From positions 124,001-188,000 of the forward strand of contig NZ_LMSU01000002.1 of assembly GCF_001429625.1 (NCBI RefSeq): 64,000 bases of DNA. Direction: 5' to 3'. The DNA is from Nocardioides sp. Soil805 (GTDB taxonomy: Bacteria > Actinomycetota > Actinomycetes > Propionibacteriales > Nocardioidaceae). The translations under genes and the position numbers were made by a program. This document shows, piece by piece, positions 8,821 to 15,604 of the stretch. The first letter of the stretch is position 1, and each line of letters starts with the position of its first letter. The notes under the pieces are model-generated. The model was not told where the DNA came from. It was given only the letters and a program-made list of their open reading frames with translations, and did no database searches.

Positions 8821-9050
8821 CGAGAGGGCACTTCCTGACACCTGGATCCCGCCGACCGGGCACTTCCTGGCACCTGGATCGCGCCGACCGGGCACTTCCT
8901 GACACCTGGGTCGTGTCGACCGGGCACTTCCTGACACCTGGGTCGCGCCGCTCCGGGGTCTGAGATGTCAGGAAGTGCCCGCTCGGCGGTCGGGAGGTGT
9001 CAGGAAGTGCCCTCTCGGGGGTCTGAAGTGTCAGGAAGTGCCCTCTCGGC
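8821..9050. repeat. 32-bp repeat array 2 (inverted, 4 + 3 units)
   Basis: The left half has four units in reverse orientation (GGGCACTTCCTGA cores at 8826, 8858, 8890, 8922; 32-bp period) and the right half three units in forward orientation (TCAGGAAGTGCCC at 8968, 9000, 9031). The two halves face each other around about 8950, so transcripts could fold into long hairpins. The first unit begins at the base directly after the TGA of the permease gene. The 12-bp variable parts differ between the two halves (ACCTGGATC-type versus GGTCTGAAGTG-type). Confidence 0.92.
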
Positions 9051-9064
9051 AGAAAAAGTCAGGC

Positions 9065-9094
9065 TTGACTGTTTGTTGTTACAGGCCGCACGAT
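9065..9094 (+). promoter_or_regulatory. Putative promoter of the tetR gene
   Basis: TTGACT (9065-9070) is followed after 18 nt by CACGAT (9089-9094), placing transcription start close to the GTG at 9101 and suggesting a leaderless mRNA. A weak dyad CTGT-N8-ACAG (9069-9084) lies between the boxes and could be an operator for the TetR protein. The stretch is AT-rich compared with its surroundings. Inference only. Confidence 0.4.
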
Positions 9095-9100
9095 GGGTCC

Positions 9101-9712
9101 GTGACCCCCCCGTCCGCGCCGGTCGCCCGGGTGCCCCAGCAGGAGCGCACCCGGGCGATGCGGCTGCGGCTGCTGGAGGCGACGGTCGAGTGCCTGGTCG
9201 AGCACGGCTTCGCCGGGACGTCGACCACGCTGGTCTCCGAGCGGGCCGGGGTGAGCCGGGGCGCGCAGCTGCACCACTTCCCGACCAAGAACGACCTCGT
9301 CGTCGCCGCTGTCGCGCACCTCACCGACATCCGCGGCGCCGAGCTCCAGGCGGCGGTCGACACCCTCCCGCGCGGGCGGCGTCGTACGCGTGCCGTCCTG
9401 GCCGTGCTCGGCGACCACTTCAGCTCGCCCGTCTTCGCCGCGGCGCTCGAGCTGTGGGTCGCGGCCCGCACCGACGAGACGCTGTACGCCGCGGTCGCGC
9501 CGCTCGAGCAGCGCGTCGGGCGCGAGACGCACCGACTCACCGTCGAGGCGCTCGGCGCCGACGAGTCGCGACCCGGCGTGCGCGAGCTCGTCCAGGCCAC
9601 CCTCGACCTCGTGCGCGGGCTCGGCCTCGCCAACACCATCTCCGACGACGCCCGCCGGCGTCGCCGCATCCTCGACCACTGGGCCGACGTGCTCGACCGG
9701 GAGCTCGCATGA
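9101..9712 (+). CDS. TetR family transcriptional regulator
   Basis: 203 residues from a GTG at 9101; longer readings run back into the repeat array and are rejected, and an ATG at 9158 would cut the HTH region. The N-terminal HTH is clear (RLRLLEATVECLVEHGFAG, TSTTLVSERAGVSRGAQLHH, FPTKNDLVVAAVAHL, about 19-75). The C-terminal ligand domain contains ALELWVAARTDETL. It precedes, in the same direction, the acyl-CoA catabolic operon starting at 9774 and very likely controls it. This TetR-TIGR03084-AtuA order recurs in actinobacteria (recollection of the family context). Confidence 0.88.
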   Translation: MTPPSAPVARVPQQERTRAMRLRLLEATVECLVEHGFAGTSTTLVSERAGVSRGAQLHHFPTKNDLVVAAVAHLTDIRGAELQAAVDTLPRGRRRTRAVLAVLGDHFSSPVFAAALELWVAARTDETLYAAVAPLEQRVGRETHRLTVEALGADESRPGVRELVQATLDLVRGLGLANTISDDARRRRRILDHWADVLDRELA

Positions 9713-9723
9713 CGCCGACGCCG

Positions 9724-9756
9724 GGTTTCGAGGCTCGCTCCGCTCGCACCTCAACC
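9724..9756. repeat. Short interspersed palindrome (GGTTTCGA...CTCAACC type)
   Basis: The 33-bp sequence begins GGTTTCGAGGCTCGC and ends GCACCTCAACC, with pairing GGTT/AACC and GAGG/CCTC. Similar GGTTTCGA...CTCAACC palindromes are, to my recollection, widespread between genes in actinobacterial genomes. It lies in the 61-bp gap between tetR and the TIGR03084 gene. A shorter relative occurs inside a coding region at 61353-61371. Confidence 0.55.
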
Positions 9757-9773
9757 AACGAAGGGTCGATGGC

Positions 9774-10568
9774 ATGACCGACGTGCTCCGCACCGTCCTG
9801 ACCGACCTCGCTGCCGAGGGGGACCGACTCGACGCGCTGGTCGCCGACCTCGACGAGGCCGGCTGGCGCACCCCGACGCCGGCCGCCGGGTGGGACGTCG
9901 CCACCCAGGTCGGGCACCTGTCCTGGACCGACGAGGTCGCGACGCTGGCGGCCCGGGCCGGTACGCCGGAGGGCAAGGCGGCGTGGGACGAGGTGGTGAT
10001 CGCCGCCATCGGCGACCCGGACGGGTTCGTCGACGCGAGCGCGCTGGAGATCGGCCGCGACCCCGACCTGCTCGACCGCTGGCGGCAGGGACGCAAGGCG
10101 CTCGCCACTGCGCTCGCCGAGGTGCCGACGGGGGAGAAGCTGCCGTGGTTCGGGCCCCCGATGTCGCCCACCTCGATGGCGACCGCGCGCTTCATGGAGA
10201 CCTGGGCGCACGGCCTCGACGTCCACGACGCCCTCGGCGTCGAGCCCGAGGACTCGACACGGATCCGCCACGTCGCTCACCTCGGCGTACGCACCCGCAA
10301 CTTCGCCTTCGCCACCCGCGGCCTCGCCGTGCCAGGCGAGGAGTTCCGCATCGACCTCGCCGCCCCCGACGGCGACGTGTGGTCGTGGGGACCCGAGGAC
10401 GCCGCCCAGACGGTCACCGGCTCGGCCGGCGACTTCTGCCGGCTGGTCACCCAGCGCGTCCACCGCGGCGACACCGACCTCGTCGCCGTCGGCCCCGACG
10501 CCGACCGCTGGCTCGACATCGCCCAGGCCTTCGCGGGCCCGCCCGGCGAGGGGAGGGCGGCGCGATGA
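9774..10568 (+). CDS. TIGR03084 family protein (mycothiol-dependent maleylpyruvate isomerase-like fold)
   Basis: 264 residues from an ATG at 9774. The N-terminal half is a DinB-like/mycothiol-binding helical bundle (DLAAEGDRLDALVADLDEA, TPAAGWDVATQVGHLSWTDE), with the later motif METWAHGLDVHDALG containing the His residues that bind metal in this superfamily. The C-terminal third is the small SCP2-like domain (GDVWSWGPEDAAQTVTGS, residues about 195-255). Members sit beside AtuA/DUF1446 genes in actinobacteria; the precise reaction is unknown. The stop overlaps the next ATG (ATGA), so it opens the catabolic operon. Confidence 0.85.
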   Translation: MTDVLRTVLTDLAAEGDRLDALVADLDEAGWRTPTPAAGWDVATQVGHLSWTDEVATLAARAGTPEGKAAWDEVVIAAIGDPDGFVDASALEIGRDPDLLDRWRQGRKALATALAEVPTGEKLPWFGPPMSPTSMATARFMETWAHGLDVHDALGVEPEDSTRIRHVAHLGVRTRNFAFATRGLAVPGEEFRIDLAAPDGDVWSWGPEDAAQTVTGSAGDFCRLVTQRVHRGDTDLVAVGPDADRWLDIAQAFAGPPGEGRAAR

Positions 10569-12295
10569 CCGAGGGACAGCAAGGCGTGCTGCGGATCGGC
10601 AACTGCTCCGGCTTCTACGGCGACCGGCTGACGGCCATGCGGGAGATGCTCGAGGGCGGCCCGCTCGACGTGCTCACGGGCGACTACCTCGCCGAGCTGA
10701 CGATGCTGATCCTCGGTCGCGACAGGATGAAGGACCCCGACCTCGGCTACGCGCGCACCTTCGTGCGACAGGCCGAGAACTGCCTCGGCCTCGCCCTGGA
10801 GAACGGCGTGCGGATCGTCGCCAACGCCGGCGGCCTCAACCCCGCCGGCCTCGCCGACCGGCTCCGCGAGGTCGCCCGCGGGCTGGGCCTCGACCCCGCG
10901 GTCGCCCACGTCGAGGGCGACGACCTGCGCCCCCTCGGCCTCTGGGACGGCGCGCTCACCGCCAACGCCTACCTCGGCGGCCTCGGCATCGCGGCCGCCC
11001 TGCGCGCCGGCGCCGACGTGGTCGTCACCGGCCGGGTCACCGACGCCTCCCTGGTCGTCGGGCCCGCGGTCGCGCACCACGGCTGGACGCCCGAGCAGTA
11101 CGACGAGCTGGCCGGCGCCGTCGTCGCCGGCCATGTCCTCGAGTGCGGGACCCAGGCCACCGGCGGCAACTTCAGCGGCTTCCTCTCCCTGCCCGACCGG
11201 GACCGGCCGCTCGGCTTCCCGCTGGCCGAGATCGCCGCCGACGGCTCCAGCGTGATCACCAAGCAGGCGGGCACCGGTGGTGCCGTCACCGTCGACACCG
11301 TCACCGCCCAGCTGGTCTACGAGATCCAGTCCACCCGCTACCTCGGCCCGGACGTCACGACGCACCTCGACTCGATCCGGCTCGACCAGCAGGGGCCCGA
11401 CCGGGTGGCGATCTCCGGCGTCCGTGGCGAGGAGCCACCGCCGCAGCTCAAGGTCTGCGTCAACGAGCTCGGCGGCTTCCGCAACTCCGTCGAGCTCGTC
11501 CTCACCGGCCTCGACGTGGAGGCCAAGGCCGAGTGGGTGCGCGACCAGCTCACCTCGGCGCTCGCCGGCCGCCCGCCGCAGGAGACCTCCTGGTCCGAGG
11601 TCGTCATCCCGCCCGCCGACGCCGCCACCGAGCAGGGTGCGTCGACGCTGCTCCGCTGCACGGTCAAGGACCCCGACGCCGGCCCGGTCGGCCGCCCGTT
11701 CACCGCCGCGGCCGTCGAGCTCGCGCTGGCGTCGTACCCCGGCTTCACCCTCACCGCCCCGCCGGCCCCGCCCACGCCGTACGGCGTCTACCGCGCCCGC
11801 TACGTCGACCGCGCACAGGTGGTGCACACGGTCGTGCACGCCGACGGCACCCGGGAGACGGTCCCCGACCCGCCCGTCGCGACGGGCGCCCACCAGCCCG
11901 ACATCGGCATCCGCCCCTCGCCGTACCCCGCCGACGCCGACGTCCTGACCCGGCGGCTGCCGCTCGGCACGTTCGTGCACGCACGCTCGGGCGACAAGGG
12001 CGGGGACGCCAACCTCGGGCTCTGGGTCGCCCGCGACGGCTCGGAGCGGCGCGACGCGCGGATCCAGTGGCTGAGCAAGCTGATCACCCCGCGGCGGATC
12101 CGCGAGCTGGTGCCGGAGGCGGCCGACCTCGAGGTCGACTGCTTCCTGCTGCCCGACCTGGGCGGCGTCAACGTCGTGATCCACGGCCTGCTCGGCGACG
12201 GGGTGGCCGCGTCCACGCGGTTCGACCCGCAGGCCAAGGGTCTGGGCGAGTGGGTGCGATCGCGCCACGTGTCGATCGAGGACGGACTGCTGTGA
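10565..12295 (+). CDS. Acyclic terpene utilization AtuA family protein (DUF1446)
   Basis: 576 residues. The N-terminal DUF1446 region is recognisable by RIGNCSGFYGDRLTAMREML, LDVLTGDYLAELTMLILGR, IVANAGGLNPAGL and VVVTGRVTDASLVVGP. The C-terminal part (from about 470) has the second family module, LGTFVHARSGDKGGDANLGL and LPDLGGVNVVIHGLL. AtuA is required for growth of pseudomonads on citronellol/geraniol, although its biochemical activity is not settled. Here it is flanked by acyl-CoA dehydrogenases and a biotin-dependent acyl-CoA carboxylase, the same gene set as the atu/liu clusters, with ATGA/GTGA overlaps on both sides. Confidence 0.92.
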   Translation: MTEGQQGVLRIGNCSGFYGDRLTAMREMLEGGPLDVLTGDYLAELTMLILGRDRMKDPDLGYARTFVRQAENCLGLALENGVRIVANAGGLNPAGLADRLREVARGLGLDPAVAHVEGDDLRPLGLWDGALTANAYLGGLGIAAALRAGADVVVTGRVTDASLVVGPAVAHHGWTPEQYDELAGAVVAGHVLECGTQATGGNFSGFLSLPDRDRPLGFPLAEIAADGSSVITKQAGTGGAVTVDTVTAQLVYEIQSTRYLGPDVTTHLDSIRLDQQGPDRVAISGVRGEEPPPQLKVCVNELGGFRNSVELVLTGLDVEAKAEWVRDQLTSALAGRPPQETSWSEVVIPPADAATEQGASTLLRCTVKDPDAGPVGRPFTAAAVELALASYPGFTLTAPPAPPTPYGVYRARYVDRAQVVHTVVHADGTRETVPDPPVATGAHQPDIGIRPSPYPADADVLTRRLPLGTFVHARSGDKGGDANLGLWVARDGSERRDARIQWLSKLITPRRIRELVPEAADLEVDCFLLPDLGGVNVVIHGLLGDGVAASTRFDPQAKGLGEWVRSRHVSIEDGLL

Positions 12296-13425
12296 GTGCT
12301 GAGAGGGACGCCCTGCGGGCGACGGCGACCGAGTTCGTACGCCGCGAGGTGGCGCCCCACCTCCAGGAGTGGGAGGACGCCGGCTCGGTGCCGCGGGAGC
12401 TGCACGCCACCGCGGGCGCGCTCGGGCTGATCGGCGTCGCCTTCCCGGAGGAGGTCGGCGGCTCGGGCGGCGACCTCGCCGACAGCGTGGCAATGCAGGA
12501 GGCGATGTTCGCCGCCGGTGCGTCGAGCGGGCTGATGGCGGCGCTCTTCACCGCCGGGATCGCGCTGCCGCACATCTCCGCGACCCGCGACCCCTACCTC
12601 GTCGACCGCTTCGTCCGGCCCACCCTGGCCGGCGAGCTCATCGGCTCCCTCGCCGTCACCGAGCCCGGCGGCGGGTCGGACGTCGCGGGCATCACGACGC
12701 GCGGGGTCGTCGACGGCGACGAGCTGGTGATCAACGGCGCCAAGACCTTCATCACCAGTGGCGTGCGCGCCGACTTCGTGACCACCGCCGTCCGCACCGG
12801 CGGCCCCGGCCACACCGGGATCTCGCTGGTCGTCGTCGAGAAGGGCACGCCCGGCTTCACCGTCGACCGGACGCTGCGCAAGATGGGCTGGCACTGCAGC
12901 GACACCGCCGAGCTGTCGTACGTCGACGTGCGGGTCCCGCTGCGCAACGTGGTCGGCGAGCTCGACTCGGGCTTCTACCAGATCGCCGAGCAGTTCGTCG
13001 TGGAGCGGATCGCGCTGGCCGTGCACGCCTACGGCATCGCGGCCCGCAGCCTCGAGCTGACCGCGGCGTACTGCCGCGAGCGCCTCGCGTTCGGCACCCC
13101 GCTCATCGGCAACCAGGTGGTGCGGCACCGCCTGGTCGAGATGCACCGCCAGGTCGACGTGGCGCGCGCCTACACCCACCACGTCGTCGAGCGGCACCTC
13201 GCCGGCGACACCGTCATCGCCGAGGCGGCGCTGGCCAAGCAGACGGCGGTCGACTGCGCGACGTACGTCTGCCACGAAGCGGTGCAGCTGCACGGCGGCA
13301 CCGGATACATGCACGGGACCGAGGTGGAGCGGCACTACCGCGACGCCCGGATCCTGCCCATCGGAGGAGGAGCCACCGACGTGCTCACGGATCTTGCGGC
13401 CCGACTGCTGGGGTACTCCTCGTGA
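12292..13425 (+). CDS. Acyl-CoA dehydrogenase (AtuD/isovaleryl-CoA dehydrogenase-like)
   Basis: 377 residues, GTG start overlapping the upstream stop. FAD/substrate motifs are present: SLAVTEPGGGSDVAGI, FITSGVRADF, RKMGWHCSDTAELSYVDVRVP, and the C-terminal EAVQLHGGTGYMHG. The residue aligned with the usual catalytic Glu of short/medium-chain enzymes appears to be Gly (GYMHGTEVER), whereas a Glu in VVERIALAVHAYG matches the alternative position used by isovaleryl-CoA and long-chain dehydrogenases. This supports a branched substrate. It feeds the carboxylase encoded two genes downstream. Confidence 0.9.
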   Translation: MSAERDALRATATEFVRREVAPHLQEWEDAGSVPRELHATAGALGLIGVAFPEEVGGSGGDLADSVAMQEAMFAAGASSGLMAALFTAGIALPHISATRDPYLVDRFVRPTLAGELIGSLAVTEPGGGSDVAGITTRGVVDGDELVINGAKTFITSGVRADFVTTAVRTGGPGHTGISLVVVEKGTPGFTVDRTLRKMGWHCSDTAELSYVDVRVPLRNVVGELDSGFYQIAEQFVVERIALAVHAYGIAARSLELTAAYCRERLAFGTPLIGNQVVRHRLVEMHRQVDVARAYTHHVVERHLAGDTVIAEAALAKQTAVDCATYVCHEAVQLHGGTGYMHGTEVERHYRDARILPIGGGATDVLTDLAARLLGYSS

Positions 13426-13895
13426 GGGGCCCGTTCCGTCCCCTCGGCGACGAGGTCACGGTCTGGATGGACGCGCCGCCGGCGAAGGTCTGGGACCTGG
13501 TCAGCGACGTGACCCGGATCGGGGAGTTCAGCCCCGAGACCTTCGAGGCGAAGTGGACCCGCGGCTCCACGGGCCCCGAGGTGGGTGCGCAGTTCGCCGG
13601 CCACGTGAGGCGCAACGGCGTCGGCCCTACGTACTGGTCGCCGTGCCAGGTCACGCAGTGCGTGCCGGAGGAGGTCTTCGAGTTCGCCGTCGGCACCGAC
13701 GCGGTGACCATCAACAACTGGGGCTACCGGCTTGCGCCGCGCGACGGCGGGACCGACGTGACGGAGTACTTCCGCCTCCAGTCGACGCTGCCCGTGCGCC
13801 TCTACTGGCTGGTCCTCGGGCCGCTGCGCTCGCGCACCAACGTGCGCGGGATGCGCACGACGCTGGAGCGGATGAAGGCGGTGGTGGAGTCGTGA
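13422..13895 (+). CDS. SRPBCC family protein
   Basis: 157 residues; GTG start inside the preceding stop (GTGA). The sequence fits the START/polyketide-cyclase-like fold: VTVWMDAPPAKVWDLVSDV at the start, then beta-strand-rich GAQFAGHVRR, EVFEFAVGTD, GTDVTEYFRL, and a C-terminal helix TNVRGMRTTLERMKAVV. Such proteins bind hydrophobic ligands; in this operon it may bind an acyl or terpenoid intermediate. The function is not established. The next gene's GTG overlaps its stop. Confidence 0.85.
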   Translation: MRGPFRPLGDEVTVWMDAPPAKVWDLVSDVTRIGEFSPETFEAKWTRGSTGPEVGAQFAGHVRRNGVGPTYWSPCQVTQCVPEEVFEFAVGTDAVTINNWGYRLAPRDGGTDVTEYFRLQSTLPVRLYWLVLGPLRSRTNVRGMRTTLERMKAVVES

Positions 13896-15604
13896 ATGCC
13901 CCACGGCCTTCTTCTCCTCCGCTGCGCTCCCCCGAACAAGGCCGCGGGGACCCCGCAACGAGCACGAACCGCGAGGCCATGCTCGAGAAGCTCGCCGACC
14001 TCGACGCCCAGCACGCCGTCGCCGTCGCCGGCGGCGGGGAGCGGTACGTCGAGCGCCACCACGCCCGCGGCAAGCTCCTGGCCCGCGAGCGCATCGAGCT
14101 CCTGTTGGACCCGGGCAGCGCGTTCCTCGAGCTGTCGCCGCTGGCCGGCTGGGGGTCGGACTTCACCGTCGGTGCCTCGGTCGTCACCGGCATCGGCGTC
14201 ATCGAGGGCGTCGAGTGCATGATCACCGCCAACGACCCGACCGTGAAGGGTGGCGCGAGCAACCCGTGGACGGTGAAGAAGATCTTCCGGGCCTCGCAGA
14301 TCGCCGAGGAGAACCGGCTCCCGACCGTCGCGCTCGTGGAGTCCGGCGGCGCAGACCTGCCGACGCAGAAGGAGATCTTCATCCCCGGCGGCAAGCTGTT
14401 CCGCGACATCACCCGCTCGTCGGCGGCGAAGGTGCCGACCGTCGCGCTGGTCTTCGGCAACTCGACCGCGGGCGGTGCCTACGTCCCCGGGATGTCGGAC
14501 TACACCGTGATGGTGCGCGAGCAGGCCAAGGTGTTCCTCGGCGGCCCGCCGCTCGTCAAGATGGCCACCGGCGAGGAGTCGGACGACGAGTCGCTCGGCG
14601 GGGCCGAGATGCACGCCCGGACCTCGGGGTTGGCCGACTACCTCGCCGAGGACGAGCGCGACGCGATCCGGATCGGCCGGCGGATCGTGGCCCGGCTCAA
14701 CTGGCGCAAGTTTGGGGTTTCCGGGGGAGTCCCCGCTCAGCCGGGGACTCTGTCACCGCGTGACCGTTGCAACGGTCACACGGTGACCGACTCGCCGACA
14801 CAGTCCTACGCCGAGCCCGAGGCCGACGCCGAGGGCCTGCTCGACCTCATCCCGACCGACCTCAAGGAGCCGTTCGACCCGCGCGAGGTCATCGCCCGCA
14901 TCGCCGACGGCCGCAGCGCGTCCAACGGCGCGGTCTTCGACGAGTTCAAGCCGCTGTACGGCGCGAGCCTGGTCACCGGCTGGGCGCGGATCCACGGCCA
15001 CCCCGTCGGCATCCTGGCCAACGCCCAGGGAGTGCTGTTCTCCGAGGAGGCGCAGAAGGCGACGCAGTTCATCCAGCTGGCCAACCAGGTCGACACCCCA
15101 CTGCTCTTCCTGCACAACACCACCGGCTACATGGTCGGCAAGGACTACGAGCAGGGCGGGATCATCAAGCACGGCGCGCAGATGATCAACGCGGTCAGCA
15201 ACAGCACGGTCCCGCACATCAGCGTCCTCATGGGCGCGTCGTACGGCGCCGGCAACTACGGCATGAACGGTCGCGCGTTCGACCCGCGCTTCCTCTTCAC
15301 CTGGCCCAACGCGAAGTCCGCCGTGATGGGCCCCGCCCAGCTCGCCGGCGTGCTGAGCATCGTCGCGCGCGCCGCGGCCGAGGCCAAGGGACGCGACTAC
15401 GACGAGGAGGGCGACGCCGGGATGCGCGCGATGGTGGAGCAGATGATCGAGGAGCAGAGCCTGCCCTACGCGCTCTCCGGGATGCTGTACGACGACGGGG
15501 TCATCGACCCGCGCGACACCCGCACCGTCCTGGGCATCTGCCTGTCGGTCATCGCCAACAGACCCGTCGTCGGCACCGACCGGTTCGGGGTGTTCCGGAC
15601 ATGA
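13892..15604 (+). CDS. Acyl-CoA carboxylase beta chain (carboxyltransferase), interrupted in frame by a 78-bp element
   Basis: 570 residues. The carboxyltransferase N-domain (ARGKLLARERIELLLDPGS, NDPTVKGGASNPWTVKK, VALVFGNSTAGGAYVPGMSD, GGPPLVKMATGEE) and C-domain (GWARIHGHPVGILANAQG, LFLHNTTGYMVGKDYEQGGI, MGASYGAGNYGM) are complete and resemble methylcrotonyl/geranyl-CoA carboxylase beta chains (LiuB/AtuC). Between RRIVARLNWRK and YAEPEADAEGL an extra block of about 30 residues is encoded mostly by the palindromic element at 14727-14804. The N-terminal 25 residues overlap another hairpin (13899-13949), and family homology begins only at TNREAM. Partner of the alpha chain at 15601. Confidence 0.93.
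   Translation: MNAPRPSSPPLRSPEQGRGDPATSTNREAMLEKLADLDAQHAVAVAGGGERYVERHHARGKLLARERIELLLDPGSAFLELSPLAGWGSDFTVGASVVTGIGVIEGVECMITANDPTVKGGASNPWTVKKIFRASQIAEENRLPTVALVESGGADLPTQKEIFIPGGKLFRDITRSSAAKVPTVALVFGNSTAGGAYVPGMSDYTVMVREQAKVFLGGPPLVKMATGEESDDESLGGAEMHARTSGLADYLAEDERDAIRIGRRIVARLNWRKFGVSGGVPAQPGTLSPRDRCNGHTVTDSPTQSYAEPEADAEGLLDLIPTDLKEPFDPREVIARIADGRSASNGAVFDEFKPLYGASLVTGWARIHGHPVGILANAQGVLFSEEAQKATQFIQLANQVDTPLLFLHNTTGYMVGKDYEQGGIIKHGAQMINAVSNSTVPHISVLMGASYGAGNYGMNGRAFDPRFLFTWPNAKSAVMGPAQLAGVLSIVARAAAEAKGRDYDEEGDAGMRAMVEQMIEEQSLPYALSGMLYDDGVIDPRDTRTVLGICLSVIANRPVVGTDRFGVFRT
13899..13949. repeat. Inverted repeat overlapping the start of the carboxyltransferase gene
   Basis: Arms CCCCACGGCCTTCTTC (13899-13914) and GAACAAGGCCGCGGGG (13934-13949) pair at 14 of 16 positions around a 19-nt loop. 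The hairpin begins 7 bp into the coding sequence from the GTG at 13892 and encodes the Pro/Arg/Ser-rich N-terminal extension not expected in the family. It could be another inserted palindrome or a translation-control structure. A start at ATG 13979 would avoid it. Confidence 0.55.
14727..14804 (+). repeat. 78-bp double-palindrome element, copy 1 (in-frame inside a carboxylase gene)
   Basis: Structure: hairpin GAGTCCCCG/CGGGGACTC (14727-14750), one spacer base, a 36-bp palindrome (14752-14787; arms pair at 17 of 18 positions, centre GTTGCAAC) and the 17-nt tail CGACTCGCCGACACAGT (14788-14804). Length is exactly 26 codons and no stop occurs in the host frame; the first base falls at codon position 2. 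Copies 2 and 3 (40742-40819, 54344-54421) have the same length and order. Unlike the host genes it uses codons such as TCA, ACT and ACA. Confidence 0.93.

Noticed and set aside
5821..8937. 1038-residue minus-strand frame opposite the FtsX permease
   Set aside because: Composition (Gly, Arg, Asp, His-rich) is typical of the complement of high-GC coding DNA, and it runs into the repeat array.
8821..9050. Possible CRISPR array (regular repeats with short variable parts)
   Set aside because: The variable parts are only about 12 bp and are alike within each array half, the orientation flips within the array, and no cas genes are present.
8975..9712. TetR start at 8975 with 42 extra residues
   Set aside because: The extra part translates array 2; the promoter-like boxes at 9065-9094 lie inside it.
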